Assembly (NCBI GenBank): GCA_039621445.1 | Contig: CP154956.1 | Span: 84,130,474-84,194,473 of the forward strand | Source of the DNA: Euglena gracilis | Taxonomy: Eukaryota; Euglenida; Euglenophyceae; Euglenales | Direction of reading: 5' to 3' | DNA length: 64,000 bases | In this document: positions 30,017-40,936 of the stretch, one piece after another | How the letters are laid out: each line of letters opens with the position of its first letter | Position numbering within the stretch: the stretch's first letter is position 1 | Translations under genes and position numbers: made by a program | Notes under the pieces: generated by a model | Seen by the model: only the letters and a program-made list of their open reading frames with translations | Database searches by the model: none | What the model was told of the DNA's origin: nothing

Positions 30017-30900
30017 TTTTGATTCAAGAGGGTGTCAAGAGACTGGAGAAGACTTAGAAGACTTAGAAACTGTTCACCTTCTCCGGGGAAAATTTTCCAT
30101 CTTACATAAAAATATGCATTTTTGACCAAAAAGTGCAAAAATGAGAAAAACTGACAAAAATTGACAAAAAAAGACCAAAAAAGTGCAAAATTTTTGCTAT
30201 CAGGAGAAAATTAGGGTCGGAATGAGGAATTCAAATCATTTTTTCCAGCAGAAATCGACAAAAACACGTTTGTATTTCCCCCTGCATTCAAACCTGACCT
30301 CACCCACGGAGAAATGGAAGGGCACAACGCCAAAAAAAAATGGCATTGCACGCAGTCGCTCTGGCTTCCGTCACAAGAGGCGAATCAAGAAAGGGCTCTG
30401 GTGCCGAAAATGCACTTTGGACACCCTCTTGAATCGAAACTACCCAGCAGTGGGCCAAAAACAACCGCAGAAACCGGTCACCTCGAAATTCGGTATATAA
30501 TTGGCTGATGATCTAGAAATGAGGGCAAATAACGGATAAACAGATTAATACAAAATTCATCCTGAAAGGTTGTGTGTGAGAGGTCTGTTTGCCTTACAAA
30601 GCACTACAAAAAATACAGATGAGAAATAGAGTGGTGTGGAGAGCTGTCTTCAAAGGCCAGTTTTTAAACTCCAGAGAGGTCTGCAGACAGACAAGCACAG
30701 ATCATCTTCCCCGCAATAGCAAAAAAAATCACGGGGACCCCTTTCAAAGAAAAAGTTGGATTTCTTTTTCTGGCGCTTTTTTGCAGTCCTTCAGAATTAT
30801 TGAGAAAGGTTTGCCCACAGAAAACCCAAAGCGCATTTTCGGCAAAGATTTGTGACGGGCAAAGGGTTTGGTCATGCCATTATTAAGGTTGTGGGGTCAT
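30017..30900. other. Low-copy A-rich DNA, no recognised gene
   Basis: Repeated AAAAATGACAAAAAA-like words near 30120-30185 resemble those at 17880-17930 and 38690-38740. Remaining frames are unassigned. Confidence 0.3.
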
Positions 30901-31129
30901 CCCAATTAAAGGGGAGGGGCGAGGTTGCATTTACCCGGGGAGAATTTGAGACTACCCCTCACGCCCTTGGCGGCAACCAATATGCAACCCCCCCCCCCCA
31001 GGGTCCACCACCCCCTGGGGAGCCAGAAAGGGGGAATTAGAGGGTCAGAGGGGCAGATCCTTGAGGGAGCTCTGCCCGGCCCAAACCCGCGCCTGGGCAA
31101 CCGTCTGGGCCCGGTGAGCTCCTGCCGCG

Positions 31130-31275
31130 GCGGCTGGCCACTGTTGCGGCGTGGGGGGGAGGGCGTTGGGACGGCGTTGAACGACAGCGCCGGCAGGAAC
31201 GGGCTCTCCGGGCGGCCAAGGCCGAACGGGTTGTTGCCGCGGCTGTAGGCGGGGCCGCTCTTCGGGGCGGGGCCA
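31130..31275 (-). CDS. Putative second exon, NPF protein family copy 2
   Basis: The minus strand encodes APKSGPAYSRGNNPFGLGRP, then ESPFLPALSFNAVPTPSPP and RRNSGQPPRQ. It aligns residue for residue with 51640-51818 (GNNPFGPGRPDSPFL...RRNSAQPPG), with the length difference between SPF and RRNS being a whole codon. DNA identity is high around CAACAACCC. Frame-preserving divergence is what purifying selection on a protein would leave, though recent duplication of a non-coding repeat cannot be excluded. It lies 1.7 kb downstream, in transcription order, of the 5' exon at 33010. No domain is known beyond the NPF and SPF motifs. Confidence 0.5.
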
Positions 31276-31910
31276 GGCCCCCCTTTGTCCCCCCTCGCCG
31301 CTCCCCAGGCTCGTTTGGCCGGGCTGCTGTTGGCCCCAATGGGCTTGGGGTGGGGGGTTGCGATGGGGCGGCCAAGCTGACTGCCCTGGTCCCGGGGTCA
31401 AGACAAATGGGGGAGAACAGGCGTGGGGGAGCACCAATGGCCCCTTGGTCCGCGCTGGCCATCGGTGGCTCTTGAGCGGTCAGCGGTTGGGTGAGGGATG
31501 GCAAATTTTCTCTTCAGCACCAGATGCCGAAAATCCGGCCCGAGTCTGGGGCCAATTCCAGGGGTGTGCCTGAACTGTCATGTCCTTTATGGCAATTCCA
31601 CACATTGGGGCAATGAAATCATTGGTTGGTGGGGAGTTGGGCAAGAACCAATTGGTTCCGGCAGGCAAGAAACAAGGGCAAAATTTTTAAACTGTAAATA
31701 CTGGCTTATTCCCAACCATATTTATCCCTGCAGGGGGCGACTGGGAAGAAATATGTGGTAGGACTAATCTGGTCGGTTGAAAATTGTCCAACCATTTTAG
31801 GAATACACCAGAATGTACTCGGACGAAAAAAAAAAGTGTTTGTCTGAAGTGAATTGTCATTTTTAACGGTTTTTGTGGCGTTCAAAATTTGCCCTGTTTT
31901 TTTTAAAAAA
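31276..31910. other. Interval between NPF exon and family E element
   Basis: GC-rich to 31450, then low-copy. The GC-rich part may be further exon sequence of the NPF gene, but no frame could be tied to the other copies. Confidence 0.35.
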
Positions 31911-31917
31911 AAACGCA

Positions 31918-32155
31918 CAAGCCCCCCCCCCTAACAGAAGCAAGGGGTCGCTACAAGTGCAGGGTCCAAAAAAAAAAGCGCACCCCCCCCCCCGCCACCG
32001 AAGGTGGCGGTCCGCACAAGTGCACCTCCATTTTGATGGATTTCCAAAGGAAATCCACAAAAATCGTGCAGGTGGGGTCTAAATAGAAGCGCACCTCCCC
32101 GCCGCTGGAGGCGGCGGTCCGCTATAAGCGCACCATTGCTTCTATTAAGGGGGGG
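31918..32155. mobile_element. Family E repeat, copy 2
   Basis: Left C-run followed by CTAACAGAAGCAAGGGG and right TTGCTTCTATTAAGGGGGGG-TTTAA are inverted relatives (CCCCCCTTAATAGAAGCAA). Two internal GC hairpins (CGCCACCGAAGGTGGCGG and CGCCGCTGGAGGCGGCGG) each lead into GTCCGC-ACAAGTGCACC or TATAAGCGCACC. The TTAA at the right end suits a TA or TTAA target. Confidence 0.6.
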
Positions 32156-32885
32156 TTTAATGGTTAAGCGGTCTGGTCCAAACTCTGGTGCTTAATGCCT
32201 GGGGTTGCACAAAACCATGTGGAATGAATTTCTGGGAGTGCAAAAAAAGGACAAAAATGATAATTAATTAAAAGTAACGCTTCACACTCGACAACAGCCA
32301 CACAAAAAATCCTGTCGTCCTTGGTTCCAAATCCTTTGCACATTGTTCAAAATGCTTGAATAGTTAAAGATTATTAAAAGTATTGATTTTATACAAATAG
32401 TGCATAAATACCCCAAAATACAGTAATTCCAGGTTCTACATCCAGGCAGAATATACAACCCTGAAGAGGGCTTTATATTCTTGGGGGGGTTTCTGCATTT
32501 GGTCGGAAATTTCATGAAGCCAATTTCCCCTAGTATTTCACCTTGTGCGACATTTTTAGACCAGTTTGCAATCATATTTTCATTTGCTCCAATTTGAAAC
32601 CAATGAAAACACTTAAATACATGAATATTTTTCAATACTATTTTTCCAGTAATGACAACACTAAGAGTTGTAGTAATGATAATGATTTTTTTTTAAATGC
32701 CAAGCCACCTTTTGGAAAATTTTGTCTCGATAACACCAAAATTTGATATTATTTGGTTATGCGCCTCCTGTGAAAGGGGGGGGGTTCGACATCCAAACGC
32801 AAAATCAAAAGACCGCTGGGGGGCCATTCCTATATTTGGGGGGTTTGCCCTGTTATGCAAGGCACTGATCCAAAAAAAAAGGTGC
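32156..32885. other. AT-rich low-copy DNA
   Basis: A GGGGGGGTTTCTGCATTTGG word at 32482 and GGGGGGTTCGACATCC at 32779 resemble family D interiors. No complete element and no gene. Confidence 0.3.
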
Positions 32886-33010
32886 CTGGTCAGGGGTGGA
32901 GAAGAGGTTGTCCTCGATGCCTGGGCCGAAGGGGTTGTTGAGGGTGCGGTTCAGGCTCCTGGCGTGCACCGGGGAGGTGGACATTGTGGTTGACTGAGCT
33001 GGCAAAAAAC
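32886..33010 (-). CDS. Putative 5' exon, NPF protein family copy 2
   Basis: On the minus strand, CTTGCCACAG forms the acceptor at 33011. The 26-nt leader begins GTTTTTTGCCAGCTCAG and ATG is at 32984. The peptide MSTSPVHARSLNRTL is followed by NNPFGPGIEDNLFSTP. Over its first 29 residues 21 are identical to the exon at 52565, including NNPFGPGIE at residues 16-24 and NLFS at 26-29. The leader is also conserved (GCCAGCTCA). The exon probably ends near CTGACCAG at 32887. Upstream, a minus-strand frame with GGIVGDVGIKILGTVEVFAV at 33080-33190 could be another exon or unrelated. Confidence 0.55.
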
Positions 33011-33017
33011 CTGTGGC

Positions 33018-33064
33018 AAGGTGTGTGTGTGGGGGGGGGTGTTGGTGGTGGTGGTGGTGGTGTT
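33018..33064. repeat. GT/GGT tract beside the NPF exon
   Basis: GTGTGTGTG then a G-run then about seven GGT units. On the minus strand this is a CCA/CA-rich tract just upstream of the exon acceptor, which may double as its pyrimidine-rich region. Confidence 0.8.
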
Positions 33065-34860
33065 GCGAAGGCTTTTTCGGCACACTCGCAACCTTTCGTG
33101 CCCCTGGGGCGTTCCCCCTTTGCCCTGGGTCCCTGAAACCGCAAAAACTTCGACTGTGCCAAGGATTTTGATGCCTACATCGCCCACAATTCCCCCTGTC
33201 CAAAACCAATGCTCACTTGATACCCTGCCTGGCGCAGGACCCTTGAGGGAAGAGGGTTTGGGCCCGACCCAAACCACCCAACCAACCTGAGGATATTCTG
33301 TGGTTTAATACTGAGGATCAGGATCTATTTTGTCATTCTCACGGGGAGGGTACCCCCCCCTCAGACGTTGTAGAACGGGAACCTCAGCAAAAAAGCATCC
33401 TGGGGACAAGAATTTGAAACCTTTTGAAATGGTTTGTTGCAGTGCTATTTTCAGGAGATCCAGCTGTTTTATTGTTTATGTGGAAAATCATTTGAAGCAC
33501 TTTCATGATTTTCTGAAACGTCTTTTAAAAAATTCTCCTGCTTCCCATGAAAATTTGGCAGAAAACTTATTGTCCAGATTTCCCTCCAATCTCAATGAAA
33601 AGAGGCACAATTTTTCCTCCTAAAACGAAACCTTTTCATCTTCAGGTTCAAACACTTTTCATATTCAGGTTGTCAAAAAATAGCACTTTGCTTTAACGAC
33701 GTGTTTAATGCAAACTCTTATCACGTTTAGAAATAACTTGGAGATAATTTTGAGATCTACTAATTTTCATACAAAAACGCCGAACGGGTTTAACAGCCCA
33801 CAGTGCCACGCGGTGTCACGCAATGTCCATCCCCTTTGTCTTTGCCTCTCCTGCGCGTGATCAAATGACAACATGCGAACACAAAAAAGATGATGCCGCA
33901 GTGGATACAACACACGTGACTTGGGCGAACCCAGTGGCGGTTCTGTCACCCAAGGAATTGTCTGCACCTTGCTGACTTCTTGGATCAAACACCAGTGGCA
34001 ACAGAAAACACCATTTGTAAATTAGGAAAATCTCAAGAAAAATTCTTCAAAAACAAAATGCTCTGCACAGCTCTGGAAGCAGGTCAAAAACTGCACTGCA
34101 CAGAACCACAAAAAAAAAAAAAACTGCAAAAACCCCGCAAAACAACTTCGCACAACTGCACTTCACTAACAAATCAAAAAGAATGCAAAAATATATGGGT
34201 TATATCAAAAAATGCGCATTAAACTAAATTAAACACAGACTTTGACCTGAGTATGTGTTTTGAAATGCAGGCTCAGGTCAGACAGAATCTGCAGTTAAGA
34301 CGCAGTGATTTTAAGCCGGTGTTTATAAAGCAACATGGCTTTGCTCAAAATCGATTTCCAAACCAGTGACCTTTTCTCGGGCAATGAAATCATGCTTCAC
34401 CACGTCCCATGCCCAGAAGCGCAGAAAAAAGGGGAGGAGAGACCGAAGAAAGAAGGGTTCGGAGGACAAGAAGCTTAGGGTTGGGCCACCCTTTGGACTT
34501 CAGGGGAGCTTGGGGGGACCGCCAGGGGTCAAATTCTGGTTCGGTGTCGATCGCTCAAGGAACAAAGCAAACCATCAAAATAAATGGAGGTCCATGAAAA
34601 TGACGAACCTGCTTCAACTTAAAAAACTTGAACAATCGACTTTGTAACCCCAGTCTTCTTTGACTCTCCGACTTTACGCTCAGGTTACTTTTATTGGAAA
34701 AAAGACCTCAACATCTACTCAACACTTGCTGGCAGCCTCAAAAAACCTAAAATCTTTGCTAACAATCAAAAAAATTTGACACACAAAAACTTCACATGAC
34801 TGCACACGTGAAGTTTTTTTTTCAAGGAAGAAACACTGCAGATAAACCTGCAAAAAACTG
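33065..34860. other. Low-copy 1.8 kb without supported genes
   Basis: Contains a diverged GCCCACAGTGCCACGCGGTG block at 33796-33815, kin to the right terminus of the 19.9-21.1 kb inverted-repeat element, and an ACTGCAAAAACCCCGCAAAA tract at 34123. The frames at 33330-33623 and 34366-34647 are lysine/asparagine-rich and unassigned. Confidence 0.35.
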
Positions 34861-35155
34861 CAACTTGTGACAAGCAAGCCACACACACGCAGCACCAGGA
34901 AGGGGGGACAACCACAACAGCAAACCCACTCCCCGGGAATCGCCGGGGACCAGGGCCAGCGGGCTTGGCCGTAACGGACCACGCGGGCGGCGCTGCGGTG
35001 CGGCGTCGGGGAGTCACCGGGCGATCGGTCATTGTCCCTCCCGACGAAGACGAGAGCAGCGGCCAGGATGGGGACAACGGGTGGGGGACGTCCGCGGGTG
35101 AGGGTGGGCAGGGCAGGGCAGAGGCAAGCCGGTCTCTGGCGGCCCATCGAGAGCA
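34861..35155. other. GC-rich CpG-dense island
   Basis: Dense CG dinucleotides (GGCGGCGCTGCGGTGCGGCG and neighbours) contrast with A/T-rich flanks. Open on both strands over about 250 bp. Could be an exon of an unrecognised gene. Confidence 0.3.
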
Positions 35156-35164
35156 GCTTACACA

Positions 35165-35549
35165 TAAACCCCCCCCCAAATATAAAACCCCCCCTGAGGA
35201 CCTTGAAATCCCGCCCAAATATAACCCCCCCCCTCCGGCGCGAAGCGCCGGAAGGAAAAATTTTCGACAAAATATCTCCCAAAATTGTCATTTTTGGCAG
35301 ATTTGGGAACAATTTTTACCAAAAACATGTGAAAATTGCTCCTTCGCCCGAAAAAATGAAGTTTTTGGACCCCCAAGGGTGGGCGTATTTGTTATTTTGG
35401 ACCAAAAAAGTGTCTACTGGAGCCCCTCCGGGAAGTTGATTTTTCCGAGCGAATATAAAAACCCCCCCAAATATAAAACCCCCCCTCGGGGTCTTGAAAT
35501 TTCCGCCCAATTATAAAACCGGGGGGGTTTTATATTTGGGGGGGGTTTA
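35165..35549. mobile_element. Family D MITE, copy 2 (inverted relative to copy 1)
   Basis: Termini TAAACCCCCCCCCAAATATA and its complement ending GGGGTTTA are about 28 bp long, bounded by TA at 35165-35166 and 35548-35549. The interior is the complement of 21440-21851: hairpin CCGGCGC-GAA-GCGCCGG (35235-35251), GGGAACAATTTTTACCAAAA, CCCCCAAGGGTGGGCGTATT and TTGAAATTTCCGCCC. It is 385 bp and non-coding. Confidence 0.75.
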
Positions 35550-35722
35550 ATTGAATCCTCAACAACCCCCCCTCGCAGCCGAACGTCCTTGGGGGTTGGC
35601 GGGTGTATACACATCCGTGGACATTGGTGCGTGCTGTGAGCCGTGGCCGTATGTCATTTCGGGGAGCCCAATAGGTTGGAGGATTTTGCATGTTCCCCCA
35701 AAACTGCGGGCGGGGGGCGGAG
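35550..35722. other. Spacer between D and I elements
   Basis: Low-copy sequence; no gene. Confidence 0.4.
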
Positions 35723-35730
35723 CTGGCAAC

Positions 35731-36159
35731 CAGGGATTCTTAAAGACAGCCCCGGGGGGGGGGGGGGCGTCCAGCTGGCCAGCTGGAAAAAGATGATGGC
35801 TGGGAAAAAAGTACTGGCCGGCTGGCTGCTCCCCCCCGTACGGGTTGTGGGCCCTACCCAACTGCCAGGCTGGACCCGGCTGGAACTCGAAAACCAGCAA
35901 ACAAGCCCAAATCCAGCTCGGATGCCGGTTTCTCAGCCAAAATTTTGAGGTGAAAAAACCAAAAAACCCTCGAAAAGGGCCACTTTTGGCCCCTTATTCG
36001 GTCCAGCCTGGCTTCGCTGGGCTGCAAAAAACTTTATTACCACTCGACCCCCCCGGGGGGGGGTCCACAGCCAATTTGGGATCTGCTGGCTGGAAAAAAA
36101 GTGCTGGCTTGTTGGCTCCCCTGGGTAGGGTAGGGTGGGGTCCATTTTAAGAAATTCCT
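35731..36159. mobile_element. Family I element with probable 8-bp duplication
   Basis: Left CAGGGATTCTTAAAGACAGC and right CATTTTAAGAAATTCCT are inverted relatives of the CAGGG...CTTAAA type. Flanking octamers are CTGGCAAC (35723-35730) and TTGGCAAC (36160-36167), 7 of 8 identical. The interior has CCAGCTGGCCAGCTGGAAAA, TTTTGAGGTGAAAAAACC, a GCTGGCTTCGCTGGGC hairpin word and TGCTGGCTGGAAAAAAAGTG. The CAGGG end and 8-bp duplication place it with the hAT-like families. Confidence 0.65.
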
Positions 36160-36169
36160 TTGGCAACGG

Positions 36170-36470
36170 TTGCTAGCGAGTGCGGGAGGCAAACATCAGG
36201 GGTCCCCCCTTTGCATAAAGAAGAACCTGGCACCAGGATTTTTTTGGGCCCCCAAAAAGACAAAATCTTGCTTTCTTTTGTAACCCATAACTTCACAAAA
36301 CAAGCAGTCAGGAGATCGACTTGGCGACGACGGACTAAAGAGGGATGGAGGGGGGCGTGCGGCAAGGCTTCAGGCACCAGAGGACCGGCCAGGAGACTGA
36401 AAGACCATCCCTTGAGAGTTCGGCACAACACTCAGCACAGACAAAATAATTTTTCTTAGTCGGTCAATTT
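36170..36470 (+). CDS. Unassigned frame with a weak GT31-like motif
   Basis: The frame includes DKILLSFVTHNFTKQAVRRS followed by TW. Family-31 glycosyltransferases (galactosyltransferase type) begin their catalytic domain with a hydrophobic strand and then R-x-A-I-R-x-T-W, and this resembles it. No later GT31 motif (such as the DxD) is recognised downstream, and the frame ends in low-similarity sequence. An exon of a glycosyltransferase relic is possible; chance resemblance is equally likely. Confidence 0.2.
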
Positions 36471-37310
36471 CGCTCTTAGCCCACAAAAATGGACTTGCCT
36501 TGCGCAATCGCGCAATCCGGGACCCATTCCGGAATTGTCTTTTTGGGGTCGCTTTGGGGTCCCAAAACCAACCAACCAAATTTTTTTCCGAGAAAACACA
36601 TGCCTCAAACCCCGCAAAACTGGACATCGGGCACGAAGGGAAATCCCAAATCAAATCGCGAGAAGAGCATTGGACAGTTCCGAAAGCACAGCCTGTCACA
36701 CCATGGACTTTGAGGTCGCACACATTCCGCCCCTGGGAGCTAATCAACAAGTTCAGAGCTCCGAAGAGCATTTGCCCGGCAACGACTGCTGCCTTTTGGG
36801 ACCGAAATGCCGGGTTCAAGGGTGTCCGGAATTCTATCGCTCTTTTGTCGCCTACTGGAAGGTTCTAATTTGTAGAGCAAATCAAGAGCATACGACCCTG
36901 GCCAGTAAAACAACTGAATGCAGGGCTCCATTAAAACCCGAAACTCACTCTGGAAAAAAGTGTTGAACGGAGGCATTTCTCAACAACTGGAAACAAACCG
37001 CTGAAATCTTTGGACATGAAAATGACGCAGCTGGGGTCTGATTTCACACACAAGAACAACTGCTCTTTTGCGTAGCTTTTCAAGGCATGCAAATGAGGTG
37101 TCCGACGAAGGGGTTGCGAAAGCTCTTTTTCTCAGGCTGTAAGACATCGAAATCACATTCCTGTCCAACGGCTGATGGAAAGATACGTACCAGGGTTCAA
37201 AATACGTTTCAGGGGAACATGGCAGATGGCACCCTATCGTGCATCCATTTCTGATCAGCAAAAAAAAAAGTCAGGTTATGTCACGTCAGGTTATGGTCCC
37301 AATGAGTATA
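36471..37310. other. Low-copy stretch, overlapping unassigned frames
   Basis: No repeats. Frames of 93-149 codons exist on both strands, with cysteine-rich (plus) and mixed (minus) composition. A TTGCGCAATCGCGCAA palindrome sits at 36498-36513, inside two of them. No function can be given. Confidence 0.3.
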
Positions 37311-37324
37311 AATTAACTGTGTTA

Positions 37325-37410
37325 CTTGCGCAATCACGCAAATAAAAACAAAAAGTTGCTTGCACAATTGTGCAAAGGAGTGTGAATTTCAATCACTTGC
37401 GCAATTGCGG
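37325..37410. promoter_or_regulatory. Cluster of TTGCGCAAT palindromes
   Basis: Three near-identical palindromic sites occur within 80 bp: TTGCGCAATCACGCAA, TTGCACAATTGTGCAA and TTGCGCAATTGCGGAA. Further copies are at 36498, 5790 and, as half sites, at 37730 and 38460. Spacing of about 30 bp and conserved dyads suggest protein-binding sites, but they might equally be parts of an unrecognised repeat. Confidence 0.35.
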
Positions 37411-37539
37411 AAAATGAGTTTCAAACTAAATACAATTCCTCACTTCCCATTGTCCACAAGATGCTGAAAAAGGCTTTTAAAAGGCCTGCCTTTTGGACTT
37501 TACGGACTCAGCTCATCGGTGAAAACAAGGGCTCCTGTT

Positions 37540-38220
37540 ACTGTTAAAATCATGACCTACTGTGCTTTGCCTGGACGCCTGGACGCCCACAATATCTGCA
37601 GCAATGGATCATGCCGGCCGACAGACAGAGTTTCCAAGCAGCTGAATTTCCTGTGAAAACCAGGGTGCACATCACTCAGTCTGAAACAATCATATTTGGG
37701 GGCACAAAACTCGGAACACCAACTCCTTTGCCCAATTGCACAAGAGCTTCCATTGTTTCAGCATCACATTCAGTGGCAAGGTGCCCCCTTCTACTTCACG
37801 ATAAAGAGGGGTCACCAACTTCCCCCCCTCTGAAAAACCCCGAAACATCCTTCTGCACGCCTTCCAACCCTGGATTCCAGACCCCTTCCTTGCTGGTCAG
37901 TTGTGGGCACTGAACCTGGTGCTCTCACAGCTCGGCCGTGCCCACACTCTGAAAACACGTACAACTCTCTCGCCACATTCTGGGCCTTTCAGCCTTCCCC
38001 AACCGGTGCCCCATGGATTTTCGTCATTGGTCCACACCGCCCTGGTACGAGAATCCGTGCAGGAGAAGGCAAAAAAGAGGGTTTTTCAGAAATCTCTGTC
38101 ATGGGGTTTTCTCTGGTTTTAAAAACGACAAAGGGGGGGGGGCGCTTTTTCTACGAGGTTTTGGGCACGCTCCGAGGCTGCCAGCACCAAGGGAAAAAAG
38201 TGGTCTGAAACCCACCCCTC
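37540..38220 (+). CDS. Uncharacterised coding-like interval
   Basis: Two plus-strand frames, 37611-37913 (100 aa) and 37903-38208 (101 aa), overlap by a few bases in different frames. The second has ordinary protein composition (for example WIFVIGPHRPGTRIRAGEGK). No repeats, no microsatellites and no recognised domain. They might be exons of one gene with a small intron or frameshift, but no splice sites were decisive. Confidence 0.25.
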
Positions 38221-39480
38221 AGTCCCTATTTTGTGTTTTTCAAGTGTTTTCCCCCATTCTCGGGCCGCAAGACATCGTCTTTGTCGATCGCCGAAAACGT
38301 GCCAGCAGCCGAAAACAGGAAAAAAGAGGGGTTTGGGTACCTCCCAGTGGTGACTTAAAAACCAACAAGCATCGCCCCAATCCAAAACACAAAAAAGGGG
38401 GTGAATCTCGTTTCTGGGAGCGAAGGATGGAGCACAAAAATTATTTTCAGAATTGGCGTGATTGCGCAAAGAAATTCAAAAAAGCTTGGGTGCGAAGTGG
38501 ACAGCTTAAATTTCTGCACCCCCCCCCCCGTCGCATAACAAGTCGCACAACAGGGAGGAGATAAATTGGTTATCCTGTATCGGAGCTTTCATAAATTTGG
38601 GATATGGGACACTATCATTCAGTATTTTTTTAAGAAAAAAATCCAAAGTCATGTTTTTTTCTTCAAATTTTTGACCACAATAATTCCCAAAAATGGAATT
38701 TGTTGGCCAAAAAGATCCCAAAATGACAAAAAAGTGACAAAAGTTTAGTTTAAAGTGAAAAATCTGGTCCAAGGGCGGCATTTCTCCAATTCAAAATCAT
38801 TTCCAGGAACTAAAAATACCCTAAAAGCCCCCAAAAAACCTGCGGCTTTTGCCAAAATTTGCAAAATTTGGCAATATTTGCAAATTTTGCAAAAAAGCAA
38901 AAAATGCTCATGTTCCCTTGGAAACACTGCGAGGAATGGCTTACAAGGGAACTCATTGCACCTTCCATTTCAAATTGATGTGGGTTGAGCGAATACAGGG
39001 AAAAAACTTGCGGAAAATGTGAAAATCGCGGAAAAATTGTGGGTATCAATCCCCCCACAATGGGGCCGAATTGGCAAAAAAGGACGTACCAAACAAGGAC
39101 GCAAAAAACTACTGATGGGAGGGACGCCCCCTGGCCATGTCCCTGACCACTGGTGTGGGGGGAGGGGAGGGCCAGCAAAATGAGGTTGGGCACAGAGCAA
39201 CCTGCGACGCAAGCAACCAATATGATGCTGCGGGAGGTCCAATTCTGCAGTAATTGCCAAGTAATTCCTGCGGAGGGCGAATGGAAATGAGTGTGTGGAC
39301 AATGATCTGGAGAGCGGTGTCTATTAAATTTTTGATGAAGTCGGTGAACACGTTTGAGGATGCGTAGGGGGGAGGGTAAAAAATAATCTGTCAGTGAGTT
39401 GCTCCACGAGGAAGGGTTCCCCCCCCCAAAAGCAACAGATGGATACCTCTTGTAACAGAGATACAAGAGGTAACACCACA
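38221..39480. other. Low-copy stretch, long minus-strand frame unassigned
   Basis: A 223-codon minus-strand frame (38810-39481) includes histidine- and phenylalanine-rich parts generated by repeated GCAAAATTTG words near 38860. An overlapping frame near 39300 (TDFIKNLIDTALQIIVHTLI) looks more protein-like, with an acceptor-like CCTCCGCAG beside it. Neither could be identified. Confidence 0.3.
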
Positions 39481-39760
39481 TTTGGGTAAGAGAGGCGCCA
39501 CTGGATTGTCATCCCTGCCTGGGGGGTCACCACATCCACCCGCCGGGAATCGAGCCCCCCTCAGAAATCCTCGGGGGCCGCCCTGCCCTCCCCGGCTGAG
39601 CAGCAGAGTGGGATGGGCGGGCTGTGCACGCAGTGCTCCGCCGGCAGCCCTTCTGTCCCAGAACGGAGAGACGGGGCCTGCCAAGAGCATGCCACCCTAA
39701 CCGGGCAAACTGCCACGAGACCGGGTGGCCAGTGCTGGGGACCCTGGCATGTCCCCGCCA
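39481..39760. other. GC-rich island
   Basis: CG-rich sequence open on both strands; the minus strand includes GPVSPFWDRR, faintly recalling SPF motifs of the NPF exons. Too weak to call. Confidence 0.25.
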
Positions 39761-39957
39761 GGCCCTTGGCCTGGGCCATGATTGAAAGGAAACATTGGGT
39801 CCAACCCTAGGGCCAAGCTCGCGCGTGAAGAATTTCGGCGGGCCAAGCGCAGAATAAAGCCAAAGAGGGTAAAAAATGGAGGGACAAAATCGCAAGTTCA
39901 GGCCAAAGGCCAACTTTGAGGGGGCAAGCTTGCATGTAAGCAGGGGGGGGGGCACAC
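39761..39957. mobile_element. Family J element, copy 2
   Basis: GGCCCTTGGCCTGGGCCATG, ATTGAAAGG, AAGAATTTCGGCGGGCCAAG, CAGGCCAAAGGCCAACTTTG and GCAAGCTTGCATGTAAGC follow the family order. The right terminus is degraded to a G-run. Confidence 0.6.
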
Positions 39958-40446
39958 GGGACCCTGAAACTTTATTGGGTGTGACAGTTTCCTGGGGGGT
40001 GTTGGAACATAACTGATGGAGCTGTGCATTTGTTTCACTGGGGGGGCCGAGGGGACCGGGCTGATCATTCACTTTCCAGCGCCGTGAATGTTCAACTCTG
40101 CCTGTGCCGTGGCGAGCCCTCAGTCCTGGGGTGGGTCCGGTGGGTTTTGCTACCAACAGGACCCCCAAAATCAAGTGAGTTTGGCGCTTCCAACCCTGCA
40201 AAGATTTCAACGTCCTGTTCATTTGAGAACCCCACCCCCGAGGTTTGCCACCAATGCAAAAGAAGCAAACCGAGAGGAAGGTGGAAATGGCATGGGGGTA
40301 GTTCTAGTGGCCTCAAGGTAATTTGGCAAAAATTCTTAGATCCCCCATGAGAGGATTTTGGTGATGGAAGAAATAGGGTTGGGGTTCGGCAACTTTCAGG
40401 CTTGCTTTTGGCTGACGTTAAATGCATGGATTTGGCCTAAAGATAA
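39958..40446. other. Low-copy stretch, no recognised gene
   Basis: Plus-strand frame of 108 codons at 40024-40350 has four cysteines but no recognised finger. Nothing else. Confidence 0.3.
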
Positions 40447-40454
40447 GCCGAAAG

Positions 40455-40773
40455 CAGGGTTCTATATGTAGGGGCATTGCAGGTGGGGGTCACCCCCACC
40501 TAAACAGTAAAGCAGCAAAAATCATTGATTTTCAGCCCAGAACAAAACGTGCCAGGCCGAAAAATTTCACCCCGAAATCGACCCAAAATGCTATTTTTTG
40601 GGCACAGTTTGGCAAAAAAAGTCAAAATGACCCAAAATGTTCGGCGCAAAAGTGCTGGAAGGAAAAAAACCATTTTTGTGGGGTTGGGGTCTGGGCACCC
40701 CCTTCGGTCTGTCAGGGCGGGGGGGGGGGCACTCCCACCCAAAGATGGGACACCCTCTTTATTTCGAACGCTG
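40455..40773. mobile_element. Family A, diverged copy (A4)
   Basis: Left CAGGGTTCTATATGTAGGGG, right CCTCTTTATTTCGAACGCTG. Between them CACCCCCACCTAAACAGTA, CCAAAATGCTATTTTTTGGG, TTCGGCGCAAAAGTGCTGG and GGCACTCCCACCCAAAGATG keep the A1/A2 order. Flanks differ (GCCGAAAG and TTCTAAAC), so the target duplication has decayed. An older insertion. Confidence 0.7.
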
Positions 40774-40936
40774 TTCTAAACTCTAACCTCAACCTGATTC
40801 TGTCAACAACCAAAAACCCCCTCTGGGGGGGATTCAACTTAATACTTTCCATGTGTTTATATATGTGGCAGATATAAATTTGATACCTCCCTAAAAGGTG
40901 TCAACTTGATACTCGCCATGGGCATACAAACACACA

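Noticed and set aside
33003-33064. Histidine/threonine-rich coding repeat
   Set aside because: GT and GGT tracts explain it; on the minus strand it is more likely the intron end before the NPF exon.
34861-35155. CpG-island promoter
   Set aside because: GC-rich and CpG-dense, but no transcript start, TATA or adjacent gene supports a promoter call.
36170-36470. Intact glycosyltransferase 31 gene
   Set aside because: Only one short motif resembles the family; no DxD or later motifs were found, so at most a weak fragment is listed.
37885-37955. tRNA-like minus-strand GGCCGAGCTGTGAGAGCACC
   Set aside because: The possible B box is only about 10 bases further on, too close for a tRNA.
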